Below, piece after piece: positions 35,144-47,286 of a stretch of DNA of 64,000 nucleotides (the stretch's first letter is position 1; each line of letters begins with the position of its first letter). The position numbers and the translations under genes were made by a program. The DNA is taken from assembly GCA_028829895.1 (NCBI GenBank), contig CM054181.1:33838259-33902258 (forward strand), given 5' to 3'. This DNA is from Sinotaia quadrata (Eukaryota; Mollusca; Gastropoda; Architaenioglossa; Viviparidae). The notes below the pieces were generated by a model, which had not been told where the DNA came from, searched no databases, and saw nothing but the letters and a program-made list of their open reading frames with translations.

Positions 35144-35145
<2 letters not shown>

Positions 35146-35859
35146 ATATACACACACTACTTTTTTCCTTATTTCACAGACTTGCTCTGAAATAGAGACA
35201 AATAAGTTTTCTATACCATTTAGAAGCATTCAGATAATATATTCTATCAGTCAGTTTACCGGAGTACACACAAATCCGTTCTGGGAACATAGCACACACG
35301 CATCCGTTCTGTGAATATCTGTGTGTATGTGTACACCCGTATTTACCCTCATATCAAGGCTTTGAGAATGACAGAAAGCCTTCTATTAAGAATTTGACAA
35401 ATGTTTTTGTTTTGTTGTGAGCTGGCAAACATTCGTACGAAGGCGGGTGAATTTTTCATGGATCCAGGACAAATATAGTGAACAGCTTTCTATAGACAAT
35501 ATAATTGACTCTGCTGTTCTGTGGCTATCGATTTGGTCCTTCGCACTGCTCCATACTTATCCCCCCTCCCCCATTACGCCACTCATCACTTCTGCTCCTC
35601 GCAAATGACTTGAGCCGTCTCTCTTTTTCCGTCTCTGTATCTCTAAGTCCACCCCACCTCTTCCCCTTCTAATTTAGAAACCGCGAGGATATATGTATTC
35701 AGTACTCTGGCATCATGCTCGCCCTCTTTACCCACTCCTGGAAATTGGAAAACGCACACTAGCTGTGTATCGCCATCAAAACGTGTTCCCTGAATGTTAT
35801 TACCACAGAGTAAAATACAACGTTACTGGTATGGTGGACAGCGTGTTAAGTTTCTGGCA
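35144..35859 (+). other. Unique sequence leading into CpG-rich patch
   Basis: Less AT-rich than average, with C-rich patches (35560-35660). The 63-64-codon frames lack motifs. Confidence 0.35.
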
Positions 35860-36100
35860 CTCTAAACGTGGCATGTTTGATACATAATCGGTGTAGCATG
35901 ACTCTGGCACGCTCAGTGTAGCCTACTCGCGACAGGCCGAGTGTATCATGTGACGACATGCCGAGTAATGCAACCAGGGCCGCGCCACCCAGTCGCGCGT
36001 TGTGAAGACCAATAAGACCGTTGCCATGGGTTGGTGCCTGTCTGCAAATGCCAGCGTTAGTATTTTTCTTGTCTCGGTGCCATAAGTTCAAGCAGTGAAA
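35860..36100 (+). promoter_or_regulatory. CpG-enriched patch, candidate promoter
   Basis: Roughly sixteen CpG in about 210 bases (GCCGCGCCACC, AGTCGCGCGTT, ACTCGCGACAGGCCG), which stands out in a CpG-poor AT-rich window. It contains GACCAATAAG (CCAAT box) and GTTGCCATGG. A strong splice donor follows at 36255/36256. Together these could be the promoter and non-coding first exon of the + strand gene whose coding exon is at 58957. No TATA box is evident. Inference only. Confidence 0.3.
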
Positions 36101-36255
36101 CTTGAGGTGATCTCACTGACTGATTTCTAGTGGCGGAAATAACACAGTGTTTGTTTAATATTTGGAACAATGACCCGGTTGTGCTAGGTGACAGTTCAAG
36201 TCAGTGGGGTTTTTTTTTACTTGATTCTCGCTTCTTGGACTGATTCGTGTGCAAG
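36101..36255 (+). other. Candidate non-coding exon ending in a consensus donor
   Basis: Ends GTGCAAG|GTAAGTG at 36255/36256, an essentially perfect 5' splice site just after the CpG-enriched patch. The start is unknown. Confidence 0.25.
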
Positions 36256-36544
36256 GTAAGTGGACATGGAAAAACAGGGAATAGTTACATTGATGAATAG
36301 ATCCTTTGATGAATAGATAGGTGGAAAGATAGAGAGAAGGATGAGCAAATACCTAGACCGAGTTGGAGGGGGGGGGGAAGTGGATCGGCGATGTGCTGGT
36401 CTAGGCAAAAGGGCGTTTTATCAGTGGTTTATCAGACTGCTGAGCTTTCACTAGGTATTGATTGTTTTTGAGAGACATTTGTATATCATCGACCTCTGCT
36501 CGTCATGTTGAATTTTTTTATCGACTTCTTTCAATTGTCATACT
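36256..36544 (+). other. Sequence after the candidate donor
   Basis: A small GATGAATAGAT duplication near 36290-36320 and a G-run at 36367-36377. No gene seen. Confidence 0.35.
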
Positions 36545-36655
36545 GATCGTTTACTCTGTCTTCTGGCAGTCATATTCAGTATCTACTGTTCATTTACGTC
36601 ATCTGGCAGTCATATTCAGTATCTACTGTTCATTTACGTCATCTGGTAGTCATTC
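36545..36655 (+). repeat. 40-bp direct repeat, about 2.5 copies
   Basis: Core GTCATATTCAGTATCTACTG then TTCATTTACGTCATCTGGCA. Confidence 0.9.
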
Positions 36656-37424
36656 TGTTTGTAGCATGTATATCTTACAACTGTCATACTGTTCTTGTAC
36701 TGTCATCTGGAGTTGGATCCAAGGCGGAAGTGATCGTCCTGGAGAAAAATGTGTCAAATGTAGGGTGATTGACGGTCAAATTTCAAAGCATGGAGAACAT
36801 ACAAAATAATTGTATTTATGTCATTTGATATCATCCTCATTCATGTATCCATGTTATTTGATAGTATTTACTTCTGTCATCTATGTCATAGGAAATCACT
36901 CTCGTTCTTAGTCACAAATCTTAATGATTATTTATTACGTCATATTGTAAACGATAAGATTATTATTTTTATACCGTAATGACTTAGTCATATTGATTAT
37001 TTAATTCTTGTCGTGCGATGAACATATTCATTCATTTGCCTGTGTCGTGCGATAATTATATTGACTCTTTATATCAACCGCTAGAGATTTTGTTTGCGAG
37101 TTTGATTATACTTGACATGATAGTTTCACTGAGTACATTGTCTGTCATCCGACGTCATATTGGCTTCGTTTAAAGCTGTATTGTTTCTAAAGGATTATTG
37201 ATCGGAACACGAGACCCAGTGAGCTTGTTAAAAACATATTCCCACAAGTGTTTTGACACGTATTATACAGTGCTATTGAATACAGAGCGATGTCGTCCAT
37301 TTACTATTATTTATTTTGTAAATGAACTTTTGACAAAACCAATTTTTCCTTCCTGTCAGTCCAAAAGAAAATTGTCACACAAGCAGAAGTCCTGTTGAAC
37401 CATAAATAAATTTAAATAAGTGTG
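36656..37424 (+). other. Unique sequence
   Basis: Faint TGTCATTTGATA and CATATTGATTA periodicity, otherwise nothing recognised. Confidence 0.4.
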
Positions 37425-37760
37425 CTGGAAACGGGGTGTGTGGTGTAAACACTAGTTAGGGGAAGGGGTTTGGGGTTCTGTGTGCATGACTTAAACACGT
37501 GTACTAGGAATTAGTTAGTCATGTAGGGGGGTTCCGGCTTCCGCCTGTTTCGCGTACCAGGAATGGGTGGGGCTTGATGTTTATAATGTAAATAAGTGAA
37601 GTAAAAAGGGGTGGGGTTCGATGAATGATGTAAACACGTGTAGTAAGAAAGGGTTGGGGTTCGATGAATGATGTAAACACATGTAATAAGAAAGGGTTGG
37701 GGTTCAGTGCCAAGACGTAAACACGACTACCAGGAAAGGGCAGGGGTTCGTGTGCATGAC
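37425..37760 (+). repeat. ~42-bp minisatellite, about 7 degenerate copies
   Basis: Core AAGAAAGGGTTGGGGTTC with GATGTAAACACGTGTA. G-rich on +. Confidence 0.88.
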
Positions 37761-38374
37761 GTAAAAATAAATACGTTTGGGTTTTAATAATTTTGTTGTT
37801 TGTTTTCTTAGCTGCGTTATGTCTTCATTTATTTAGAATTTGTTTTATGAATGAAAATCGGTTGGCCTATTTTCTTCGCTGAAACTAGAAAAGGTGGTTT
37901 GGAGACAAGGATGGGAAGAGCGATTGCTAAATTAGGGAAAGAAAAGGGTATATAACCGAGACGAATTGTGTCTACTGCCTCACTGGATACTGAGTGGTAT
38001 GTTTATGTGTTGGTACTTCATCGGTTTATCTGTGAGGTATGATATGTTCATGTTTGTGAATATATATATTTTTTTTTCATGTCAGCATACGTTTCACCAG
38101 TTCATCAATAAATTATTAATACGTCTGCAGCGTTTCACTTTAAATCACTTTGTAAAACCATGAACAGCACTCATGAATCATGCAATGTACGTCAATTTTA
38201 CAACGAATACTGGCTTCCGCATGGACACAAGCACATGTACAAATACATACTGACTTTCGCAGGAATACAAACACGTGTGGGCATAACCACCGAACACACC
38301 TAAACTTTCACGGTCTTTTAATCTCAGGCAGCACGATGATGGTGTGTAGAAATATTCTTTAGCAGTGATGTGTA
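37761..38374 (+). other. Unique sequence
   Basis: Short duplication of AATACTGGCTTCCGC/ACTGACTTTCGC near 38203-38262. No gene recognised. Confidence 0.35.
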
Positions 38375-39010
38375 CAAGAATCATAATTAACTTTGTGTGT
38401 AGAATCATAATTAACTTTGTGTGTAGAATCATAATTAACTTTATGTGTAGAATCATAATTAACTTTGTGTGTAGAATCATAATTAACTGTGTGTAGAATC
38501 ATAATTAGTTGTGTGTTGAATTATTATTTAACAGTAATGTGTAGAATCATAATTAGTTGTGTGTAGAATTATTCTTTAACAGTAATGTGTAGAATCATAA
38601 TTAGTTGTGTGTTGAATTATTATTTAAAAGCGATGCGTAGAATCATAATTAGCTGTGCATAGAATCATAATTAGTTGTGTGTTGAATTATTATTTAACAG
38701 CGATGCGTAGAATCATAATTAGCTGTGTGTAGAATCATAATTAGTTGTGTGTTGAATTATTATTTAACAGCGATGCGTAGAATCATAATTAGCTGTGTGT
38801 AGAATTATTATTTAACAGTAATGTGTAGAATCATAATTAGTTGTGTGTAGAATTATTCTTTATCAGTGATGTGTAGTATCATAGTTGTGTGCAAATCATA
38901 ATTAGCTGCTTGTAGAATTATTATAAATTATTTAACATTGATGTGTAGAATCATAATTAGTTGTGTGTATAATCATTCTTAGTTGTGTGCAAATTGAAAT
39001 TAGCTGTGTG
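38375..39010 (+). repeat. 24-bp minisatellite with higher-order structure, about 25 units
   Basis: Core AGAATCATAATTAACTTTGT at the left. Rightward it forms longer composite units that add TTGAATTATTATTTAACAGC and GATGCGTAG, repeated several times. It decays toward 39200. Confidence 0.9.
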
Positions 39011-41184
39011 AAGAATTTAATTAACTGTGGATATAGAAATGTAATTACTTTGTGTAAAAAATTAAATTAGTTGTGTTTAGAATGCTAATTACGTATGTAT
39101 GCAACTGTAAGCTTTCTTTAGAATTTAATTAGATGTGTAGAATTGAAATAAATTTTGTTTGGAATTTAATACGCTGTGCATAAAATTGTAGTTTGCTGCT
39201 TGAAACTTTATTTATCTGTGTATTTAATTGTCATTAGCACTCTGTATAGACTTGTAATTAGCTGTTTGTAGAATTAATTGAATTCTGATCTCAGAGTCTG
39301 TCAGATGCCCACTTATCTTGCATCATCAGCATTTATCAGAAAAGTCCTTCTGGCAATTCATACATCAACAGTCTGTCATTGAATGTTCTAGCTGACTGGT
39401 CCGCATAACTCATCACACAAATATAATGTACCTCAGCATTAGGTTCTTAGCTCAATAGCCCTAGAACATAAACATTGACTGAAATGCCAAGACTGAACAC
39501 CAAACTGAAACCCGCTCTGAAACAATAATAATTATTTCCATGAGCAATGAACCTACAATCCCCCGATCCGTACGTAATGGCAACAGACAATAGGTGTCCT
39601 ACTACAATTTTGACCTCATTTGGTATTTTTACAATGAAACTAGGAACGATCTAAACCACGCACATGCGTGTTACAATTAGAATAAAAATATATCACCACA
39701 CACATGGGGTTACGATTATTACATCAAACAAAATGTTTCAAACACCCACGTGCATTTTACAATCATCAAATTAATATTTACTTCAGAGGAGATGAGATAG
39801 CATCTCACAGCATCATTATACATCTCAGTGAATTATTACAAATTATGGAATACGTGTTAACTTGATTTCATTCTATTCTCTGGCCACAACATCAGGAGAA
39901 AATAGCAACAATTCATATTAGTCACAATAAGAAAATACAAGATCATTCTACATCATTCTTAATAAAATAGAGTTAATAATTATTAAGAAACCGATATGTT
40001 ACCTTGTCTGGATATTCAGTGGGTTTATCTTTGATTCACGGAAATAAATGCGGCTTCTGTAAAGTTATGCAAATTCCCATTTCAATTCTCTTGCTATTTA
40101 TGTAAATCCATAAATCAGTGGCGGGGAAAACACCATAAACTAAGATTATTGAGTGTCAGGTTTGAACAACAACCCCATCCCTACAACCGTTCAAGCGTAG
40201 TTCGTAATCCACTTATAGTGACTGACATCCTTTTAACATGCCTGCGACCTTCTAACAAGTCAGTAATCTGCTTAAGGCACGACGCTGCAATTACGTTACC
40301 TGGTCACAATCGCCAGCGTAAAGAAATGTATAATGCAAAAAATTAAAACATCAAAGAATTTAATAAATGAATGAAGATAAAACTTTATAATTTGCCCATG
40401 ATTCCAAGACAGTCGATTTATTTTACAGATTGTAATTTTTTTCAACACCATTTGTTTCTTTGAAGATCATCTTTACTGTATTTATGATCATGCACTAACA
40501 TGTATTTTCATTATTTTTAAAATGCAAAGTATATGCAAATCTTGTATGTGTATTTCATGTTTAATTCATGCACTTAAATGCAGATTAACTTAAGCAGTGA
40601 GTATTTTACTTTACAATAAAATCTATACTAAACCAAATGTTATTTTTCCTTTACTGCTGCTAGAGTCTGAATATTAGTCGTTATACTGTTATTGTCTGAC
40701 TATCATATTTTCATACAGTATATCTCAAAAGATTAATGTGTGAACATCAATTAGTTTTCTTAAGTAAAGACTGAGACTAATATTTTTTTATACAAGTCAA
40801 TACTTTCTTCAAATTAGATCATCAGTGCAATTTCACAATTTTGATATCCGCTATTTAAAGACGCTTGGTTTTTTATGATGGCCGCCATTTTATGACTTGT
40901 TGAGCAAACGTTCCTAACCAGTGAAACATATTGGCCTGCGAGACTAAACGTAATTGGATTTATCAACAAATGACCAAATTTTGGGCCACATTTCTTGTCG
41001 GCGTCAATGAGAAGAGCACTGTCACAGAGCCCTCAGTTCAAGACGTCCCGGACATTCACAGTGTAGGTGCCTGTAGATAGCTTTGGCTATTAATGTAATA
41101 AGTATAGAATATGTTTGCAAATGTACGAATTTAAAAGCCTTAGGCTGTGCTAGTTTGAATGTAGTAAGTAGGCGATATGTTCGC
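39011..41184 (+). other. Unique AT-rich stretch
   Basis: The longest tandem-free run of the left and centre. It includes GGCCGCCATTTTATG (40880-40894), a YY1-like core, without an adjacent gene. Reading frames here (40149-40346, 41022-41222) show no motif. Confidence 0.4.
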
Positions 41185-41430
41185 AATTTTATAATTATAA
41201 TTATTAATTTGTGACTAGTCACTGCAGGTGATTAAGTTGACGTCTACCGTATGCAAGCATTTAGTTGTATAATTATAACTGTCAATTTGTGACTTGTTAC
41301 TGCAGGTGACTCAACTGGCGACTACAATATGCAAGCATTTTTAGTTTTATAATTATTATTTAATTGTTAATTTGTGACTAGTTACTGCATGTTATTAAAT
41401 TGGCGACTATAGAAAACAAGCATTTAGATG
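41185..41430 (+). repeat. ~85-bp repeat, 3 diverged copies
   Basis: Core AATTTGTGACTAGTTACTGC, then GGCGACTA and ATGCAAGCATTTAG. Confidence 0.85.
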
Positions 41431-41434
41431 TATA

Positions 41435-41800
41435 AACATAACTTTCTGTACGTGAATGTAGAAGTATAACTGTCTATACATAAATGTAACAAGTTTAATT
41501 GTTTGCACCTGAATGTAAATAGAATGTCTGCAGGTGAATGTAACTAGTATAACTGTCTGTACTTCGGTGTAGTTAGTATAACTGTCTGTACGCGAATGTA
41601 ACTAGTATAAATGTCTGTACGCGAATGTAACTAATACAAATGTCTGTACGCGAATGTAACTAGTATAAATGTCTTTACGCGAATGTAACTAGTATAATTG
41701 TCTGTACGTGAATGTAACTAATATAACTGTCTGTACGTGAATGTAGCAAGTAAAACTGTCTGTACATCAATGTAGCTAGTATAAATGTCTGTGCGAGAAT
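41435..41800 (+). repeat. ~30-bp minisatellite, about 12 copies
   Basis: Core CTGTACGCGAATGTAACTAG then TATAAATGT. Confidence 0.9.
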
Positions 41801-42514
41801 GTATCAGATACTGCCTTTTACACTAGACCGTATGTAACTAGCAGATAGTTGTAAAAATATTGCTAGTTGTAATTGACTATAACAAGTATTGCCAATGAAC
41901 AGTGGTTTCTACAACATACGCGCGCTCATATTAAGCTTATTAATGGCATTAATGTGTAGCAGGAAATGTTGATAGACTAAATGTCAGTATTGCTGACAGA
42001 AACCTTTCAAGTCAATTAAAGCGCTTGTCGGAGAGAGTGTGCAGGGATATCTGTCCCCTTGGGTATTTTGGTTGCGAATGTGTGTGAGGGAAAATATTTA
42101 TGTATTTAAATCTTATGCAGTGAATAAGCCAAAAGATTTATCTCGTCACTCATGAAAACTATATAAATTAGTCTACTCCAAGAAGCCAATAGTTAAGTCA
42201 AATCACGCAAGAGTATTTGACTTGAGAAGTGTTACCCTTTACCGAGAATCTACCTGTTAAGTCCAGCATGCGTATTTGGAAATACAGTTTCTTTTGGCAA
42301 ACTTGGTTTCCTTATCCAGAACACCAACATTGCATGTCTCGGCATATTTTGAAGAAAACCGGTTTTACTGCACAGTGTCAAATAAAAACATTATTATATA
42401 CTTTTATCTTATTCTGCAAACAAGAATGAAATCATATATTGCAATGTAAACTTTGATTATTTATTTACTTATTGGTCAGTACATTATATATTAACTCATC
42501 AAATTCACCAAATA
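41801..42514 (+). other. Unique sequence
   Basis: A 66-codon + frame (42229-42429) with no recognised motif; otherwise nothing. Confidence 0.4.
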
Positions 42515-42735
42515 TCAAGAGCATAGCTCGTAGATATTACAAAGAAATCAATGCAATATCAAGAGCATAGCTCGTAGATATTACAAAGAAATCAATGCAA
42601 TATCAAGAGCATAGCTCGTAGATATTACAAAGAAATCAATGCAATATCAAGAGCATAGCTCGTAGATATTACAAAGAAATCAATGCAATATCAAGAGCAT
42701 AGTTTGTAGATACTACAAAGAAATCAATGCAATAT
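42515..42735 (+). repeat. 44-bp minisatellite, 5 copies
   Basis: Core AGAGCATAGCTCGTAGATAT; each unit contains the small hairpin GAGC-ATA-GCTC. Four copies are identical, the last diverged. Confidence 0.95.
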
Positions 42736-43589
42736 TTAAACTCTGAAATGCTTTAAAGATAAAAAATCATAAAGTCGACGAAGGCCTTTAAAGCTTCTTT
42801 TAGTACAGTACATTAATTAAATTAAATATTGACACTAACTAACCAGGTGATCGCTTTACAATTCGCTTATGTATCACCGTTTCTCCATGCTATTTTCAAC
42901 AGTAAAAGTATTCACTGTTGAGGAAATTAGCCAAATTGATTTCTGTAACTGATTGCATAATGTATTACACTGATAATGTGTTTCAAGGATTTTTCTCCTT
43001 CATGGTTCATTTTCTTTATTATTCTGAAATCTATGATGAGGGCTTTGGATGCCTGATTCTAATTTTGTCATGTCCTATAGAGCATCTACCAGCGTGACGT
43101 AACTCATCCCAGTAAATTGAAGCTGAAGTTACGTCCTGATTCTGATAGTCATTAGAGTGCAGTTTGAAATTAATCAGACTTTTTCATCAAAAAAATTATG
43201 TATGACCAGAACCTAGGGATAATATATTCTTTTCTTTAAAGATTGTTAAACATTTCTTTCATTATCTTTTCATTAATTGTTCATTCTTGCGTATATGTTA
43301 ATGAAACGTGAGTTTTTCTTTGTACTTTATCATAATTTGTAGTCAATGTCTCATGATTGTCTTGTTCTCTGTCCGTCTGTACATCTATTTATTGTATATA
43401 ATCTATTTCTCGGTTTAATAACTGAGTGGGGGCCGTGAGTCGAATTGACGTTGGGGCATTCGCATATCAGCGTAACAGTTGCAGATATGCATATATAACC
43501 AATGGCCCATACTCTGCATTTGACACTTGCTGAAGTTTTATATCATTACTGAATGTTACTATTGAAATGATTCATTATTACAAAGTCTC
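42736..43589 (+). other. Unique AT-rich sequence
   Basis: No repeat or coding sequence recognised. Confidence 0.4.
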
Positions 43590-43960
43590 CCCAGAGTACA
43601 GAGGTAACAGTTACAAGCTACAGATTTTTGCCACAATTCATAGTACTTATTGCAAACCACAGTCCTTGATAAGAGCACAGTTCATGCTACAATTCACAGT
43701 ACTTATTTCAAACCAGAGTCCATGTTACAAGCTACATTTCATGCCACACTTCAGAGTAATTATTGCAAAAACATAGTCCTTGTTACATGCTACAGTTCAT
43801 GCCACATTTCATAGTACTTATTGCAAACCAACGTCTGTGTTACAAGCTACATTTCATGCCACACTTCAGAGTAATTATTGCAAAATAGTCTTTGTTACAC
43901 ACTACAGCTTATGCCACAATTCATATTACTTATTGCAAACCACAGCCTTGTTACAAGTTA
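43590..43960 (+). repeat. ~57-bp degenerate minisatellite, about 6.5 copies
   Basis: Core TATTGCAAACCACAGTCCTT, then GTTACAAGCTACAGTTCATG. Confidence 0.88.
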
Positions 43961-44069
43961 TAGTTCATGTTGCACACACATTCCATAATGTCAACAACAA
44001 TCGATCGCTAAACCACATTTCCTCAGATTTATCGTTAACCTGAGACGTTAACACTAGGCGATGCACAAG

Positions 44070-44345
44070 TTATTTTTCATCCTTCACATGTAAACCTCCA
44101 CAGCCATTGTGAATATTTCTATTTCACCTTCACATGTAAACCTCCACACCATTGTGAATATTTCTATTTCACCTTCACATGTAAACCTCCACAGCCATTG
44201 TGAATATTTCTATTTCACCTACAGATGTAAACCTCCACACCATTGTGAATATTTCTATTTCACCTTCACATGTAAACCTCCACAGCCATTGTGAATATTT
44301 CTATTTCACCTACAGATGTAAACCTCCACAGCCATTGTGGATATT
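44070..44345 (+). repeat. ~45-bp minisatellite, about 6 copies
   Basis: Core TGTGAATATTTCTATTTCAC, then CTTCACATGTAAACCTCCAC. Confidence 0.93.
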
Positions 44346-44429
44346 TCAGCTACAGATTTAATTTTTGTAGCTTTTAAAGATGTGTATTCCTGCTCCTTAA
44401 ACTCAAAACTTAATAACGCTGGCAGTTAT

Positions 44430-44575
44430 GTCTGAGTTCTACAAATGTGATATGACACCTTCGGTGTATTTATTTTGTCAATGTTCCTATCTTCTACAAA
44501 TGTGATATGACGCCTTCGGTGTATTTATTTTGTCAATGTTCCTATCTTCTACAAATGTGATATGACGCCTTCTTT
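44430..44575 (+). repeat. 55-bp repeat, about 2.6 copies
   Basis: Core ACAAATGTGATATGACGCCT, then TCGGTGTATTTATTTTGTC. Confidence 0.92.
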
Positions 44576-44613
44576 TCAAAGAATTATATGGTCAATGGAA
44601 AAACACACAATAA

Positions 44614-44800
44614 AGGAAATTGTCATTATTATTTATTCTGAAGAAAATCTTGATGTACATTGGCGAATTGCCACATTTAAAGTACTCATTTCCGAACAAG
44701 TTTAAAAATAAAGAAATTGTCATTATTATTTATTCTGAAGAAAATCTTGATGTACATTGTCGAATGGCCACTTTGGAAGTACTCATTTCCGAACAAGAAA
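44614..44800 (+). repeat. ~96-bp direct duplication
   Basis: Both copies share ATTATTTATTCTGAAGAAAA and AGTACTCATTTCCGAACAAG with few differences. The 104-codon frame across it is unlikely to be a gene. Confidence 0.9.
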
Positions 44801-45356
44801 TCTATGGAATATTTTTGCTAAATAAAGGAAAAACGTGGTTGTTCATATCATGGAGTCAGACATACTATTATATTCTTTTATTTAAAAGAATTTTTTTTAA
44901 AACAAGTATAAATATCCACCACCTTTGTGTTTGAACATTTATTTTCTTGTGTGGCAAAAATGAGTGGTTCTATAAAAAAAAAATGCAAGAGTTGTTAAAC
45001 TACTGATAGTTTAAACAAGTGGGTGTTTGCTTGTACTAGTTTCTTATTATTTCAAATTGGAAACAAAGATAATTATATAATATATATAATTATTTACTTC
45101 AAGCAACTAAAGCAAATAAAAACAGTTTTATTATTGAACATTAACTTTAACGTACCTCTTCTATAACCTAAAGTGACATAAATTTAAATGCAAGTCTAAT
45201 AGACGGCTATTTATTTCCTGTTGAACTCTCAGTTACCAGATTTGTGGATTTAGTGGGAGAGCGGTGAAGGCCTAATGAAACATTAAGGTGAAGAATGAAG
45301 AGATTGTTTTGTAGCTTATAAAAGGATGGGAGGCATGAGAGAGCAATCGTTGACGC
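44801..45356 (+). other. Unique AT-rich sequence
   Basis: Nothing recognised. Confidence 0.4.
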
Positions 45357-46298
45357 TTGTTATTTTATAGCCTAACAATAGTGCATAATTTATAGTGATC
45401 TTATGAGCCCTGTATTTTATAGCCTAACAATAGTGCATAATTTATAGTGATCTTATGAGCTGTGTATTTTATAGCCTAACAATAGTGCATAATTTATAGT
45501 GATCTTATGAGCTGTGTATTTTATAGCCTAACAATAGTGCATAATTTATAGTGATCTTATGAGCTGTGTATTTTATAGCCTAACAATAGTGCATAATTTA
45601 TAGTGATCTTATGAGCTGTGTATTTTATAGCCTAACAATAGTGCATAATGTATAGTGATCTTATGAGCTGTGTATTTTATAGCCTAACAATAGTGCATAA
45701 TTTATAGTGATCTTATGAGCTGTGTATTTTATAGCCTAACAATAGTGCATAATTTATAGTGATCTTATGAGCTGTGTATTTTATAGCCTAACAATAGTGC
45801 ATAATTTATAGTGATCTTATGAGCCCTGTATTTTATAGCCTAACAATAGTGCATAATTTATAGTGATCTTATGAGCTGTGTATTTTATAGCCTAACAATA
45901 GTGCATAATTTATAGTGATCTTATGAGCCCTGTATTTTATAGCCTGACAATAGTGCATAATTTATAGTGATCTTATGAGCCCTGTATTTTATAGCCTAAC
46001 AATAGTGCATAATTTATAGTGATCTTATGAGCTGTGTATTTTATAGCCTGACAATAGTGCATAATTTATAGTGATCTTATGAGCCCTGTATTTTATAGCC
46101 TAACAATAGTGCATAATTTATAGTGATCTTATGAGCTGTGTATTTTATAGCCTAACAATAGTGCATAATGTATAGTGATCTTATGAGCTGTGTATTTTAT
46201 AGCCTAACAATAGTGCATAATTTATAGTGATCTTATGAGCTGTGTATTTTATAGCCTAACAATAGTGCATAATTTATAGTGATCTTATGAGCTGTGTA
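45357..46298 (+). repeat. 52-bp minisatellite, about 18 nearly identical copies
   Basis: Core CCTAACAATAGTGCATAATT, then ATAGTGATCTTATGAGC. The most homogeneous array in the window. The few variants (GAGCCC vs GAGCTG, CCTGAC vs CCTAAC, AATGTATAG vs AATTTATAG) recur at spaced positions, as expected from multi-unit duplication. No reading frame is open through it. Confidence 0.98.
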
Positions 46299-46449
46299 GA
46301 ACGTTTAATTTGAAGCTACGATCGCCCATTTCACATGTCATCAAATTGAATTTATTTAATTAGTTCTTGTTGACATAAGTTACATTTACAGTTACAGTGT
46401 ACCAAGTCACAACATAAAATGAACGTACTTAAGTTCTAATCTGCATAAG

Positions 46450-46815
46450 TTACATTCTTATTTAATACTCACCTTAAAAACTTACATTCTTAATGTAATA
46501 CAGTCAAGAGCATTCCCCTAAGTTATTGTTACTTATTTAATACTCACCTTAAAAACTTACATTCCTAATGTAATACAGTCAAAGCATTCCCCTAAGTTAT
46601 TGTTACTTATTTAATACTCACCTTAAAAACTTACATTCCTAATGTAATACAGTCAAGAGCATTCCCCTAAGTTATTGTTACTTATTTAATACTCACCTTA
46701 AAAACTTACATTCCTAATGTAATACAGTCAAGAGCATTCCCCTAAGTTATTGTTACTTATTTAATACTCACCTTAAAAACTTACATTCCTAATCTAATAC
46801 AGTCAAGGGCATTCA
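46450..46815 (+). repeat. 75-bp minisatellite, about 4.8 copies
   Basis: Core ACAGTCAAGAGCATTCCCCT, then ATTTAATACTCACCTTAAAA. Confidence 0.95.
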
Positions 46816-47286
46816 AACTCCAAACTCCGTGTTTTACAGCTTACATGAAGACTACTAATGACAACAGACACAGCTGCGTCGGCCCGCCAAACTCCTTTGC
46901 TTGCCACGTGGGTTGCTTGCTAAAACATTCCAATGACCTGATCTGTGCTTTCCTACTTTCATTTACATATAATTTACTCTTAAACTACTTAGAGTTAGAG
47001 TTTATAATGTTTTTACTATTTAAGTAAACTATATTAATTACTCTCTGAATACAACTCTTTCCTACCATATAATTTACAAGATAAATTATAAAATAAAATA
47101 AATAACTATATATGTGTGATGGAGGGGAACCGTGCTCATACACATAAATCATAAAGTGTGCTAAGAAAATAATATGAACTAGCAGACAAAAATATATAAA
47201 TACAAACTATAAACTATTTCCCATCTAAATACATAAATGTCAATTTTAGTTAATAATTCCCTAAAACATTGTATAATTATTAAAGC
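46816..47286 (+). other. Unique AT-rich sequence
   Basis: A 60-codon frame (46845-47027) with no recognised motif; nothing else. Confidence 0.4.

Noticed and set aside
40880..40894. YY1-like GCCGCCATTTT as promoter
   Set aside because: No CpG enrichment, exon or transcript evidence nearby; isolated motif.
45357..46298. CRISPR-like array (regular repeats)
   Set aside because: Units are contiguous with no variable spacers; eukaryotic minisatellite.
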